Source: DUOA01 sp012839095 (lineage in GTDB: Bacteria; Bacillota; Clostridia; Caldicoprobacterales; DTU083). Taken from it: 64,000 nucleotides of DNA. Shown one piece after another: positions 51,166 through 59,899 of the stretch. Each line of letters starts with the position of its first letter. The first letter of the stretch is position 1. The notes beneath the pieces were generated by a model. That model did not search any database, had not been told where the DNA came from, and saw only the letters and a program-made list of their open reading frames with translations. The stretch is from assembly GCA_050951505.1 (NCBI GenBank), contig JBMNJE010000002.1:124001-188000 (forward strand), written 5' to 3'. The translations under genes and the position numbers were made by a program.

Positions 51166-52377
51166 ATGGCAAAGGCAAAATTTGAAAGAACCAAGCCCCA
51201 TGTCAACGTAGGAACCATAGGGCACGTTGACCACGGCAAGACCACACTGACGGCGGCAATAACCACCATCATGGCCCAGTTTGGCAGAGCCCAGGCCACC
51301 AAGTATGATGAGATTGACAAGGCGCCGGAAGAGAAGGAAAGAGGAATAACCATCAATACCTCCCACGTGGAGTATGAGACTGAGAACCGCCACTATGCGC
51401 ACGTTGACTGTCCCGGACACGCCGACTATGTAAAGAATATGATCACCGGTGCAGCGCAGATGGACGGAGCCATCCTGGTAGTATCCGCAGCAGACGGCCC
51501 CATGCCTCAGACCCGGGAGCATATCCTGCTGGCCCGTCAGGTAGGTGTACCCTACATTGTAGTATTCATGAACAAGACCGACATGGTAGACGACGAAGAA
51601 CTGCTGGAACTGGTTGAGCTGGAAGTAAGAGAGCTTCTGAGCGAGTACGAGTTCCCCGGCGACGACATTCCGGTTATCAGAGGTTCAGCTCTTAAGGCAC
51701 TGGAAGCATCCCAGAGCGGAGTTGATGTAGCTTCTGATCCCTGGTGCAAGCCCATCTTCGAGCTGATGGAAGCGGTAGATGCATACGTACCGACTCCTGA
51801 GCGCGATACCGATAAGCCCTTCCTGATGCCCGTAGAGGACGTATTCTCCATAACCGGCCGCGGCACGGTTGCCACCGGCAGAGTAGAGAGAGGAACCGTC
51901 AAGGTATCAGACACAGTAGAGATAGTAGGACTTGCAGACGAGTCCAGAAGCACCGTAGTAACCGGTGTTGAGATGTTCCGGAAGATGCTGGATTCCGCAG
52001 TGGCCGGCGATAATATCGGTGCACTTCTCCGCGGCGTACAGAGGACTGAAATCGAGCGCGGCCAGGTATTGGCCAAGCCCGGCAGCATCAAGCCCCATAC
52101 CCATTTCAGATCCGAGGTCTACGTACTGACCAAGGAAGAGGGCGGACGTCACACCCCCTTCTTCAACGGCTACAGACCCCAGTTTTACTTCCGTACAACG
52201 GACGTAACAGGCGTTATTGAGCTTCCTGAGGGAGTTGAGATGGTAATGCCCGGAGACAACATCCAGATGACCATCAAGCTTATCACCCCCATCGCCATAG
52301 AGGAAGGCCTGCGCTTCGCAATCCGTGAAGGCGGAAGAACAGTGGGAGCCGGTGTTGTTGCCTCTATCGTAGAGTAG
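51166..52377 (+). CDS. tuf: elongation factor Tu, copy 2
   Basis: 403 residues, protein identical to copy 1 (35239) except Val instead of Ile at the penultimate position. The nucleotide differences I found are all in the last ~85 bp (six changes, including TAG for TAA); flanking sequence is unrelated. AAGGAGG upstream. Terminal gene of the str operon, in the tufA position after fusA. Confidence 0.98.
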   Translation: MAKAKFERTKPHVNVGTIGHVDHGKTTLTAAITTIMAQFGRAQATKYDEIDKAPEEKERGITINTSHVEYETENRHYAHVDCPGHADYVKNMITGAAQMDGAILVVSAADGPMPQTREHILLARQVGVPYIVVFMNKTDMVDDEELLELVELEVRELLSEYEFPGDDIPVIRGSALKALEASQSGVDVASDPWCKPIFELMEAVDAYVPTPERDTDKPFLMPVEDVFSITGRGTVATGRVERGTVKVSDTVEIVGLADESRSTVVTGVEMFRKMLDSAVAGDNIGALLRGVQRTEIERGQVLAKPGSIKPHTHFRSEVYVLTKEEGGRHTPFFNGYRPQFYFRTTDVTGVIELPEGVEMVMPGDNIQMTIKLITPIAIEEGLRFAIREGGRTVGAGVVASIVE

Positions 52378-52393
52378 GATAAAAATGAAAGTT

Positions 52394-52424
52394 CACTATC
52401 CTTCAGCACTGCTGAAGGATAGTG
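52394..52424 (+). terminator. hairpin after tuf copy 2
   Basis: 14-bp perfect stem CACTATCCTTCAGC / GCTGAAGGATAGTG with a 3-base loop. The following bases are ATTTC then A-rich, so termination may be partial. Confidence 0.65.
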
Positions 52425-52442
52425 ATTTCATAAAAAAAATAC

Positions 52443-52471
52443 TTGATTTTATATTGGCTTTATTGTAATAT
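52443..52471 (+). promoter_or_regulatory. S10 operon promoter
   Basis: TTGATT (52443-52448), 17-bp spacer, TAATAT (52466-52471), about 240 bp upstream of rpsJ. Confidence 0.6.
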
Positions 52472-52479
52472 TAAGTGGT

Positions 52480-52700
52480 TGTGTTACCACTGGGACACTA
52501 GGGATGAAGTAAAAGGTTGCCGGTGCCGCACCGGGGAATTTTTACGGACCAGTCCGCTTTAATCGGGCGAAATACCTTGCTTTTGTGCCTTTCTTTTTTT
52601 CATCGGGATATGGCACACGTGGATGAGTGTAAACAAGGTAAACTATTGCCCCTTCTGTCTTATAATGGACGAAAAAGCGTCCTGCTGTGATAAAAAGGAG
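52480..52700 (+). promoter_or_regulatory. structured S10 operon leader
   Basis: Long 5' UTR with several hairpins: CCGGTG-CCG-CACCGG (52520-52534), GGAC/GTCC around 52556, and GGACG/CGTCC (52667-52671/52678-52682) just before the SD. A GGCACACGTGG stretch resembles leaders I recall before rpsJ in related Clostridia. Probably autogenous control by an S10-operon ribosomal protein; the effector is not shown by sequence. With the promoter it accounts for the 332-bp gap. Confidence 0.55.
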
Positions 52701-52709
52701 GGAAATTCT

Positions 52710-53018
52710 TTGGCAAACCAAAAAATCAGAATCAAGTTAAAGGCATACGATCATACACTGATCGATCAATCTGCGGAAAAAATCGTGGAAACTGCCAAAA
52801 AAACAGGAGCATTTGTTTCCGGTCCCATACCGCTGCCTACCGACAAGGAGGTAATCACGATTTTAAGAGCTCCGCATAAATACAAGGACAGCCGCGAGCA
52901 GTTTGAAATGAGAACACACAAACGTCTGATCGACATCCTGAGCCCCACATCCAGGACTGTGGACTCACTTATGAGACTGGATCTGCCCGCAGGTGTCGAT
53001 ATCGAAATCAAATTATAG
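52710..53018 (+). CDS. rpsJ: 30S ribosomal protein S10 (NusE)
   Basis: 102 residues starting at TTG 52710 (LANQKIRIKLKAYDHTLIDQSAEKIV), set by AAAGGAGGG. The open frame back to 52623 is leader RNA. GPIPLPT and KRLIDILSPT are family signatures. Also partners NusG in antitermination. Confidence 0.97.
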   Translation: MANQKIRIKLKAYDHTLIDQSAEKIVETAKKTGAFVSGPIPLPTDKEVITILRAPHKYKDSREQFEMRTHKRLIDILSPTSRTVDSLMRLDLPAGVDIEIKL

Positions 53019-53056
53019 GTTTCGGTTACGATTGCATGAGAATGGAGGTTTTAATA

Positions 53057-53686
53057 ATGCAGAAAGCCATTCTGGGTAAAAAACTGGGTATGACCCAGAT
53101 CTTCACAGAAGACGGCCTGCTGATACCCGTTACGGTGGTGCAAGCCGGCCCCTGTGTGGTTACTCAGGTTAAGACTAAGGAAAAAGATGGTTACCAGGCT
53201 CTTCAGGTAGGCTTTGATGATATAAGGGAGAAGCTGGTCAATAAACCCTTGAAGGGTCACTTTGAAAAAGGTAATGTTGCATATAAGCGTTATCTGAGAG
53301 AACTGAAGCTTGAGGATGCAGAGAAATACAGCGTTGGAAGCGAGATCAAGGCAGATATCTTTTCTGAGGGAGACAGGGTGGATGTCAGCGGCATAAGCAA
53401 GGGAAAAGGCTTTGCCGGCACCATTAAGAGATGGAATCAGCACAGAGGGCCCATGTCCCACGGTTCCAGATATCACAGACGCCCGGGTTCCCTGGGGCCA
53501 GGCACTTCACCCGGCCGCGTATTCAAAACAAAGAAACTGCCCGGACGCATGGGCTCTGACAGGGTTACCATTGCCAATCTGGAGGTCGTCAAGGTGGATG
53601 CAGAACACAATCTGCTCCTGATAAAAGGCGCACTTCCCGGCAGCAGGGGCACCATGCTGACCATCAAGGAAACTGTAAAAAACTAG
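53057..53686 (+). CDS. rplC: 50S ribosomal protein L3
   Basis: 209 residues (MQKAILGKKLGMTQIFTEDG). The central loop GISKGKGFAGTIKRWNQHRGPMSHGSRYHR reaches the peptidyl-transferase centre. ATG 53057 after TGGAGG. Confidence 0.98.
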   Translation: MQKAILGKKLGMTQIFTEDGLLIPVTVVQAGPCVVTQVKTKEKDGYQALQVGFDDIREKLVNKPLKGHFEKGNVAYKRYLRELKLEDAEKYSVGSEIKADIFSEGDRVDVSGISKGKGFAGTIKRWNQHRGPMSHGSRYHRRPGSLGPGTSPGRVFKTKKLPGRMGSDRVTIANLEVVKVDAEHNLLLIKGALPGSRGTMLTIKETVKN

Positions 53687-53716
53687 TCGCAGGTTGGACG
53701 GAAAGGAGGCCAGGCT

Positions 53717-54340
53717 ATGCCTAAAGTAGCTTTATATAACATGGAAGGCGCTTCAGTGGGCGAAATCGAACTCAAAGACGAAGTTTTCGGCGTTGAAGTC
53801 AACAAGGATGCATTGTATCAGGTAGTCAGGATGCAGCAGGCCAATAAAAGGCAGGGTACTCAGTCGGCCCTGACCCGTGCAGAGGTCAGAGGCGGAGGAG
53901 CTAAGCCCTGGAGGCAGAAGGGAACCGGTCGTGCCCGGCATGGCAGCATACGCTCCCCCATCTGGATAAAGGGCGGCGTTGTTTTTGCTCCCAAGCCCAG
54001 AGACTACAGCTATACTGTCCCCAAAAAGATTAGAAGGCTTGCACTGAAGAGCGCTCTCAGCTCCAAAGTAGAGAACAATACTATTATAGTAATGGATTCC
54101 CTGGAGCTGCCCGAAGCCAAAACCAGGGAAATGGTAAAGGTTCTTAAGAATCTGAGGGTGGAAGATAAAGCCTTGCTGGTTATTCCCGGAAAGAACGAAA
54201 CCGTGGAAAGAGCAGCACGCAATCTGCCCAATGTAAAACTGACATATGTCAACACCTTGAACGTACTGGACATCCTGAAATACAACCGCTTTATCATAAC
54301 CCAGGATGCAGTCCGCCTTGTCGAGGAGGTGTACGCATAA
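53717..54340 (+). CDS. rplD: 50S ribosomal protein L4
   Basis: 207 residues. The extended tunnel loop (RGGGAKPWRQKGTGRARHGS) is intact, with no insertion of the kind seen in macrolide resistance. The stop codon overlaps the rplW ATG by one base (TAATG). Confidence 0.98.
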   Translation: MPKVALYNMEGASVGEIELKDEVFGVEVNKDALYQVVRMQQANKRQGTQSALTRAEVRGGGAKPWRQKGTGRARHGSIRSPIWIKGGVVFAPKPRDYSYTVPKKIRRLALKSALSSKVENNTIIVMDSLELPEAKTREMVKVLKNLRVEDKALLVIPGKNETVERAARNLPNVKLTYVNTLNVLDILKYNRFIITQDAVRLVEEVYA

Positions 54341-54636
54341 TGAAAAATCCATACGATATCATTATAAAGCCGGTACTCAGTGAAAAGAGTTATGACTCCA
54401 TAGCAGACAGGAGATATACCTTTCTCGTGGATGTGAAGGCCAACAAGACCGAGATCAAGCAGGCTGTTGAAGCCATTTTTGGTGTAAAGGTAGAAAGCGT
54501 AAACACCCTTCGCCAGCTGGGAAAGATGAAGAGAATGGGTGTCCATACCGGCAGAAGACCATCCTTCAAAAAAGCCTATGTCAAACTGACAGCTGACAGC
54601 AAGGAAATAGAATTCTTCGAAGGAATGGTACAATAA
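54340..54636 (+). CDS. rplW: 50S ribosomal protein L23
   Basis: 98 residues (MKNPYDIIIKPVLSEKSYD). Sits at the tunnel exit, docking SRP and trigger factor. Translationally coupled to rplD. Confidence 0.98.
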   Translation: MKNPYDIIIKPVLSEKSYDSIADRRYTFLVDVKANKTEIKQAVEAIFGVKVESVNTLRQLGKMKRMGVHTGRRPSFKKAYVKLTADSKEIEFFEGMVQ

Positions 54637-54651
54637 GGAGGTTACTGAAAA

Positions 54652-55482
54652 ATGGCGATAAAAAAATATAAACCTACCTCCCCCGCCAGAAGGCATATGA
54701 GTGTTTCTGCCTTTGAAGAAATTACGAAAAAGGCTCCGGAAAAGTCTCTTGTGGTAGCTCTCAAGGGCAAGGCAGGAAGAAATGTGCAGGGACGGATTAC
54801 GGTTCGTCATCGGGGCGGCGGAGCGAAGAGGAAATACCGCATAATTGATTTCAAGCGCAACAAGGACGATATACCGGCAAAGGTTGCCGCAATTGAATAT
54901 GATCCCAATCGCAGTGCCAATATTGCATTGCTTCACTATGCAGATGGTGAAAAGAGATATATTATCTGCCCCAACGGATTGAAGGTGGGTGACACTGTTG
55001 TGTCAGGCCCCAATTCCGACATTAAGGTGGGAAATGCCCTTCCCCTGAAAAACATCCCTATGGGTACTGTTATTCACAACATTGAGCTTCAGCCCGGAAA
55101 AGGCGGACAGTTGGTGCGTTCCGCAGGCAACTCCGCACAGCTCATGGCCAAGGAAGGGAAATACGCACAGGTAAGGCTTCCATCCGGTGAGGTCCGCCAG
55201 GTGCGGGCAGAGTGCAGGGCCACCATCGGCCAGGTCGGCAATGTGGATCATGAGAATATTACCATAGGCAAGGCAGGCAGGAAGAGGCACATGGGCATCC
55301 GCCCCACCGTCCGCGGATCTGTTATGAATCCGGTAGATCATCCCCACGGCGGCGGAGAAGGCCGTGCACCCATAGGAAGACCCTCTCCTGTTACTCCCTG
55401 GGGTAAACCTACTTTGGGATACAAGACCAGAAAAAAGAACAAGGAATCAGATAAATATATCATCAAGCGAAGAAAAGGCTGA
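54652..55482 (+). CDS. rplB: 50S ribosomal protein L2
   Basis: 276 residues. GRNVQGRITVRHRGGGAKRKYR and the C-terminal GVVMNPVDHPHGGGEGR-type segment with the essential His are present. Required for subunit joining and peptidyl transfer. Confidence 0.98.
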   Translation: MAIKKYKPTSPARRHMSVSAFEEITKKAPEKSLVVALKGKAGRNVQGRITVRHRGGGAKRKYRIIDFKRNKDDIPAKVAAIEYDPNRSANIALLHYADGEKRYIICPNGLKVGDTVVSGPNSDIKVGNALPLKNIPMGTVIHNIELQPGKGGQLVRSAGNSAQLMAKEGKYAQVRLPSGEVRQVRAECRATIGQVGNVDHENITIGKAGRKRHMGIRPTVRGSVMNPVDHPHGGGEGRAPIGRPSPVTPWGKPTLGYKTRKKNKESDKYIIKRRKG

Positions 55483-55527
55483 TTTGCGCAATGATATCTG
55501 TTTGAAAATCGAAAGGAGGCACGCTGG

Positions 55528-55812
55528 ATGAGCCGGTCGGTTAAAAAGGGACCATATATCAGTAAGGATCTTCTGAAAAAGATAGAGAAAATGAATGAAC
55601 AGGGAAAAAAAACCGTTATAAAGACCTGGTCCAGAGCGTCAACCATTTTTCCCGAAATGGTTGGTCACACCATTGCAGTACACGATGGCAGGAAACATGT
55701 TCCGATTTACATTACCGAGGATATGGTAGGTCACAAGCTGGGAGAATTTGCTCCTACCAGAACCTTCAGAGGTCACAGCGGACATACCGAAAGGTCTACT
55801 GCATTGAAATAG
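55528..55812 (+). CDS. rpsS: 30S ribosomal protein S19
   Basis: 94 residues (MSRSVKKGPYISKDLLKKI), ending in the GHKLGEFAPTRTFRGHSG motif. AAAGGAGG upstream. Confidence 0.98.
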   Translation: MSRSVKKGPYISKDLLKKIEKMNEQGKKTVIKTWSRASTIFPEMVGHTIAVHDGRKHVPIYITEDMVGHKLGEFAPTRTFRGHSGHTERSTALK

Positions 55813-55829
55813 TTTAAGGAGGAATGAAA

Positions 55830-56219
55830 GTGGCAACTAGGATAAAGGAAAAGGCAAAAGCCCGCCGGGAAAACAGAGAAAAACGCCCTCATGCCACCGC
55901 CCGATATGTTCGGATTTCTCCCAGAAAGGTCAAAATTGTAATAGACCTGATCCGGGGAAAAAGGGTTGGCGAGGCGCTTTCCATACTGGAATTCACCCCG
56001 AAGGCAGCTTCGGAGCCGGTTAGCAAGCTCCTGAAATCTGCAATGGCCAATGCTGAAAACAACCTGGGAATGGACCCGGGCAATCTGTTTGTTGCAGAGG
56101 TATATGCAAATGAGGGGCCTACCCTTAAAAGACTGCGCCCCAGGGCTCAGGGCCGGGCCAACAGAATTAGAAAGAGAACCAGCCATATCAGTATCGTCCT
56201 GGACGAATTGAAGGCATAA
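55830..56219 (+). CDS. rplV: 50S ribosomal protein L22
   Basis: 129 residues. GTG 55830 is 7 bp from AAGGAGG, whereas the in-frame ATG 55824 touches the SD. ARYVRISPRKVKIVIDLIRGK and the C-terminal hairpin RPRAQGRANRIRKRTSHI are typical. Confidence 0.96.
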   Translation: MATRIKEKAKARRENREKRPHATARYVRISPRKVKIVIDLIRGKRVGEALSILEFTPKAASEPVSKLLKSAMANAENNLGMDPGNLFVAEVYANEGPTLKRLRPRAQGRANRIRKRTSHISIVLDELKA

Positions 56220-56246
56220 ATAAAAGGAACAGGGAGGGATAATTAA

Positions 56247-56912
56247 GTGGGCCAAAAAGTAAATCCCCATGGACTCAGAGTCGGAATCATTAAGGATTGG
56301 GATGCCAAATGGTATGCTTCCAAGAAAGATTTCGCAGATACCCTGGTTGAAGATGTCAAGCTCAGGGAAATGCTGAAGAAAAAGCTTTATCATGCCGGCA
56401 TATCCAAGATTGAGATTGAAAGAGCAGCAAACCGAGTAAAGGTCAATATATACACCGCAAAGCCCGGAATCGTTATCGGAAAGGGCGGAACAGGTGCCGA
56501 TACCCTGAAAAAGGATATCGAGAAGTTTACAAAGAAAACAACGATTTTGAATATAGTGGAAATAAAATCCCCGGATATGGATGCGCAGCTGGTGGCAGAA
56601 AACATTGCAGCCCAGCTGGAGCGGAGGATTTCCTTCCGAAGAGCCATGAAACAGGCCATGCAGCGTGCCATGAAGGCAGGCGCAAAGGGCATCAAGACCA
56701 TGGTTTCAGGGCGTCTTGGAGGAGCAGACATTGCCAGGAGCGAAGGATACAATGAAGGAACCATACCTCTGCAGACACTCAGGGCCGACATCGAATACGG
56801 TTTTGCAGAAGCCGACACCACATTTGGAAAGATCGGCGTAAAGGTCTGGATATATAAAGGAGAGGTCCTTCCGAAGGCAAAGAACAGACCCGTTGCGGAA
56901 GGAGGAAAATAA
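56247..56912 (+). CDS. rpsC: 30S ribosomal protein S3
   Basis: 221 residues from GTG (MGQKVNPHGLRVGIIKDWD). A KH domain with IVIGKGGTGAD and the C-terminal SGRLGGADIARSE region. GGGAGGG-type SD. Confidence 0.98.
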   Translation: MGQKVNPHGLRVGIIKDWDAKWYASKKDFADTLVEDVKLREMLKKKLYHAGISKIEIERAANRVKVNIYTAKPGIVIGKGGTGADTLKKDIEKFTKKTTILNIVEIKSPDMDAQLVAENIAAQLERRISFRRAMKQAMQRAMKAGAKGIKTMVSGRLGGADIARSEGYNEGTIPLQTLRADIEYGFAEADTTFGKIGVKVWIYKGEVLPKAKNRPVAEGGK

Positions 56913-56914
56913 TT

Positions 56915-57349
56915 ATGTTGATGCCGAAAAGAGTAAAACGCCGCAGGGTTCATCGGGGCAGAATGACCGGTAAGGCTACCCGCGGAAACACGGTAACCTA
57001 CGGCCAGTATGGGCTCCAGGCTCTGGATCCCGGCTGGATAACCAGTAACCAGATAGAAGCCGCCCGTGTTGCCATGACTCGTTACATCAGGAGAGGCGGA
57101 AATGTATGGGTTAAGATTTTCCCCGACAAGCCCGTAACCGAAAAACCTGCTGAAACCCGGATGGGAAGCGGAAAAGGCTCCCCGGAGTACTGGGTGGCGG
57201 TTGTAAAGCCCGGCAGAATTCTTTTTGAACTTGCCGGCGTGTCTGAAGAGGTTGCCAGAGAGGCATTCAGACTGGCAGCGCACAAGCTTCCGGTGAAAAC
57301 CAAGTTTGTGACTAGAGAAGAATTGGGTGGTGAAGGCAGTGAAGGCTAA
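56915..57349 (+). CDS. rplP: 50S ribosomal protein L16
   Basis: 144 residues (MLMPKRVKRRRVHRGRM). Helps shape the A-site. Starts 2 bp after rpsC with its SD inside that gene's end; its own end overlaps rpmC. Confidence 0.98.
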   Translation: MLMPKRVKRRRVHRGRMTGKATRGNTVTYGQYGLQALDPGWITSNQIEAARVAMTRYIRRGGNVWVKIFPDKPVTEKPAETRMGSGKGSPEYWVAVVKPGRILFELAGVSEEVAREAFRLAAHKLPVKTKFVTREELGGEGSEG

Positions 57350-57542
57350 TAGATTCAGAGAGATGTCACAGGAAGAGCTCCATCAGAATCTTGCTGAGCT
57401 CAAGAGTGAACTTTTTAACCTTCGGTTCCAGTTAGCCACTGGCCAATTGGAGAATCCCATGAGGATTCGTGAAGTGAAAAAGAATATTGCCAGAGTGAAG
57501 ACCATTCTTCGGGAAAGAGAGCTAAAAGCCCTGGAGGCTTGA
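57339..57542 (+). CDS. rpmC: 50S ribosomal protein L29
   Basis: 67 residues (VKANRFREMSQEELHQNLAEL). GTG 57339 overlaps the rplP stop by 11 bp; an alternative GTG at 57327 is in frame but less typical. Binds near the tunnel exit with L23. Confidence 0.94.
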   Translation: MKANRFREMSQEELHQNLAELKSELFNLRFQLATGQLENPMRIREVKKNIARVKTILRERELKALEA

Positions 57543-57562
57543 CGGAAAAGGAGGAATAATTC

Positions 57563-57826
57563 GTGGCTGACGAAACAAGAGGAAATCGTAAGGTCCGGAT
57601 TGGCAGAGTGGTAAGCAATAAGATGGATAAGACCATTGTTGTTGCCATTGAGACCAGAGTAAAGCACAAGCTGTATGGAAAAATCGTCAAACGTACCACA
57701 AAGCTTAAAGCCCATGATGAGGAAAACATCTGTCAGGTCGGCGATCGGGTAAAGGTTATGGAAACCAGGCCTTTGAGCCGCGACAAGCGCTGGCGTTTGG
57801 TTGAAATCATAGAGAAAGCTCAGTAA
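57563..57826 (+). CDS. rpsQ: 30S ribosomal protein S17
   Basis: 87 residues from GTG (MADETRGNRKVRIGRVVSNKMDKTIVV). OB-fold assembly protein. AAAGGAGGA upstream. Confidence 0.97.
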   Translation: MADETRGNRKVRIGRVVSNKMDKTIVVAIETRVKHKLYGKIVKRTTKLKAHDEENICQVGDRVKVMETRPLSRDKRWRLVEIIEKAQ

Positions 57827-57858
57827 GGATATAGGTACAGGACGTATTCCTTACACTC

Positions 57859-57881
57859 GAAGTTGGAAGGCTTCCAACTTC
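57859..57881. other. perfect hairpin at the S10/spc boundary
   Basis: GAAGTTGGAA-GGC-TTCCAACTTC, a 10-bp stem with 3-base loop in the rpsQ-rplN spacer, no T-tract. Possible processing site or pause between the two classical operons. Confidence 0.6.
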
Positions 57882-57907
57882 CGTACATCTTGAAAGGAGG
57901 GTACAAA

Positions 57908-58276
57908 ATGATCCAGAAGGAAAGCCGGCTGAGAGTAGCGGACAATACCGGCGCAAAGGAAATATTGTGCATCCAGGTATTGGGCGGTTCCGGCAGGAAA
58001 TACGGCAACATCGGCGATGTGATTATTGCTACTGTTAAAAGCGCAACGCCCGGCGGTGTTGTAAAAAAAGGAGACATTGTCAAGGCTGTCATTGTGCGTA
58101 CCAGCAAGGGCATTCGCAGACCGGACGGCTCGCTGATAAAATTTGATGACAATGCAGCTGTAATAATAAACGATCAAAGTCAACCCAGGGGTACCCGTAT
58201 CTTTGGTCCCATTGCCAGAGAACTGAGGGAAAAGGATTACATGAAAATTATTTCCCTGGCCCCGGAAGTATTATAG
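57908..58276 (+). CDS. rplN: 50S ribosomal protein L14
   Basis: 122 residues (MIQKESRLRVADNTGAKEILCIQVLGGS). ATG 57908 follows AAAGGAGGG; the frame to 57863 runs through the hairpin and is not coding. Confidence 0.97.
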   Translation: MIQKESRLRVADNTGAKEILCIQVLGGSGRKYGNIGDVIIATVKSATPGGVVKKGDIVKAVIVRTSKGIRRPDGSLIKFDDNAAVIINDQSQPRGTRIFGPIARELREKDYMKIISLAPEVL

Positions 58277-58291
58277 GAGGAGGTGGTTGCT

Positions 58292-58627
58292 GTGGTGAAC
58301 GTACCAAGGAAATTACACGTTAAAAAAGGAGATACCGTAGAAATCATCTCCGGTAAGGACAGGTCCAAACGAGGCAAAGTGCTTACCGCGCTACCTAAAG
58401 AGGGCAAGATAATCGTTGAGGGGATCAACTTACTGACCAAGCACCAAAAACCCAGGGGTGTAGGCCAGCAGGGCGGTATCATCAAGGTGGAAGGCCCCAT
58501 CTATGCTTCCAAGGCCATGCTTGTCTGCAACAGATGCAACAAGAAAACCCGTGTGGGACGCAGAATACTGGAAGACGGAACCAAGGTCAGGGTCTGTAAG
58601 GTATGCAAGGAAATCATCAATGATTAA
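58292..58627 (+). CDS. rplX: 50S ribosomal protein L24
   Basis: 111 residues with KOW motif (HVKKGDTVEIISGKDRSKRGKV) and a C-terminal CNRCNKKTRVG...CKVCKE pair of CxxC motifs that could bind zinc. GTG 58292 is 8 bp from GGAGGAGG; GTG 58295 is an alternative. Confidence 0.95.
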   Translation: MVNVPRKLHVKKGDTVEIISGKDRSKRGKVLTALPKEGKIIVEGINLLTKHQKPRGVGQQGGIIKVEGPIYASKAMLVCNRCNKKTRVGRRILEDGTKVRVCKVCKEIIND

Positions 58628-58654
58628 TTTCTTCTCTGAAGGGAGGTAAAAGAG

Positions 58655-59200
58655 TTGGCTCGTTTGAAAGATTTATATATGAATGAAGTAGTATCCGCTA
58701 TGATGGAGAAATTCAAATATAAGAGCATCATGGAGGTGCCCAGGCTGGAGAAAGTCGTTGTTAACATGGGCATAGGTGATGCCAAGGAGAATCCTAAATT
58801 TCTGGAATCTGCCGTTGAGGATCTGGCTGTAATTACGGGTCAGAAACCTATTGTTACAAAGGCCAGAAAATCCGTAGCTGCCTTTAAGCTGAGAGAGGGA
58901 ATGAACGTTGGCGCCAAGGTAACGCTTCGAGGCGAAAGAATGTATGAGTTTCTGGATCGACTGCTAAATGTGGCCCTGCCCCGGGTGAGAGACTTCCGCG
59001 GCCTGTCCGACAAGTCCTTTGACGGAAGAGGGAACTATGCATTGGGAATCAAAGAACAGTTGATTTTCCCTGAAGTCAACTATGACAAGGTTGAAAAGGT
59101 CAGGGGAATGGATATCATCATTGTTACAACTGCCCGGACAGACGAAGAGGCAAGGGAATTATTAGGCTTGATGGGAATGCCCTTTGCAACCAGAGGCTGA
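58655..59200 (+). CDS. rplE: 50S ribosomal protein L5
   Basis: 181 residues from TTG (LARLKDLYMNEVVSAMM). Contains GQKPIVTKARKSVAAFKLREGM and RDFRGLSDKSFDGRGNYALGI. GGGAGG upstream. Part of the 5S rRNA particle. Confidence 0.97.
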   Translation: MARLKDLYMNEVVSAMMEKFKYKSIMEVPRLEKVVVNMGIGDAKENPKFLESAVEDLAVITGQKPIVTKARKSVAAFKLREGMNVGAKVTLRGERMYEFLDRLLNVALPRVRDFRGLSDKSFDGRGNYALGIKEQLIFPEVNYDKVEKVRGMDIIIVTTARTDEEARELLGLMGMPFATRG

Positions 59201-59233
59201 ACCAGTCCAAGGAAGTTAGGAGGGAATTGACAA

Positions 59234-59419
59234 GTGGCGAAAAAATCGATGAGAGTTAAACAACAGCGCGCTCCCAAGTATTCAACCCGTGCCTATACTA
59301 GATGCAGATTGTGCGGACGGCCGCATGCCGTCTTGAGAAAGTTTGGCTTATGCCGAATCTGTTTCAGGGAATTGGCTTACAAGGGGCAGATACCCGGTGT
59401 CAGGAAAGCAAGCTGGTAG
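59234..59419 (+). CDS. rpsN: 30S ribosomal protein S14, zinc type
   Basis: 61 residues from GTG, with CRLCGRPH and CRICF giving the C+ four-cysteine zinc site. This short form is standard in Bacillota. Between rplE and rpsH as usual. Confidence 0.97.
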   Translation: MAKKSMRVKQQRAPKYSTRAYTRCRLCGRPHAVLRKFGLCRICFRELAYKGQIPGVRKASW

Positions 59420-59448
59420 TCAGTCGATACTGGAAGGAGGTAGAATAT

Positions 59449-59847
59449 ATGGTTATGACGGATCCCATTGCGGATATGTTGACCCGCATAAGAAATGCAC
59501 TGGTAGTTAAGCATGAAGAGATACAGGTACCGGCCTCCAATATTAAGAAGGCCATTGCAGATATATTAGCCGAAGAAGGTTATATCAAGGGATATAAAGT
59601 AATTGATGATGGCCTGCAGGGCATATTGAAGATTACCTTGAAGTATACACCGAACAATGAGCGTGTTATCAGCGGACTGAAGAGAATCAGCAAACCCGGT
59701 CTGAGAGTATACGCCAGGAAAGATGAGGTTCCCAAGGTTCTGGGCGGACTGGGAATTGCCATCATCTCCACTTCAAAAGGCGTTATGACGGATAAACAAG
59801 CCAGGAAGCTCGGTGTGGGCGGAGAAGTTCTCTGCTACATCTGGTAA
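59449..59847 (+). CDS. rpsH: 30S ribosomal protein S8
   Basis: 132 residues (MVMTDPIADMLTRIRNAL). ATG 59449 lies 8 bp after AAGGAGG; the longer frame overlaps rpsN. C-terminal STSKGVMTDKQARKLGVGGEVLCYIW is canonical. Confidence 0.97.
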   Translation: MVMTDPIADMLTRIRNALVVKHEEIQVPASNIKKAIADILAEEGYIKGYKVIDDGLQGILKITLKYTPNNERVISGLKRISKPGLRVYARKDEVPKVLGGLGIAIISTSKGVMTDKQARKLGVGGEVLCYIW

Positions 59848-59899
59848 GACAGTGCCGAAGGCAAATTGAAATCAGCACAACGGAAGGCGGTGTAAAGAT

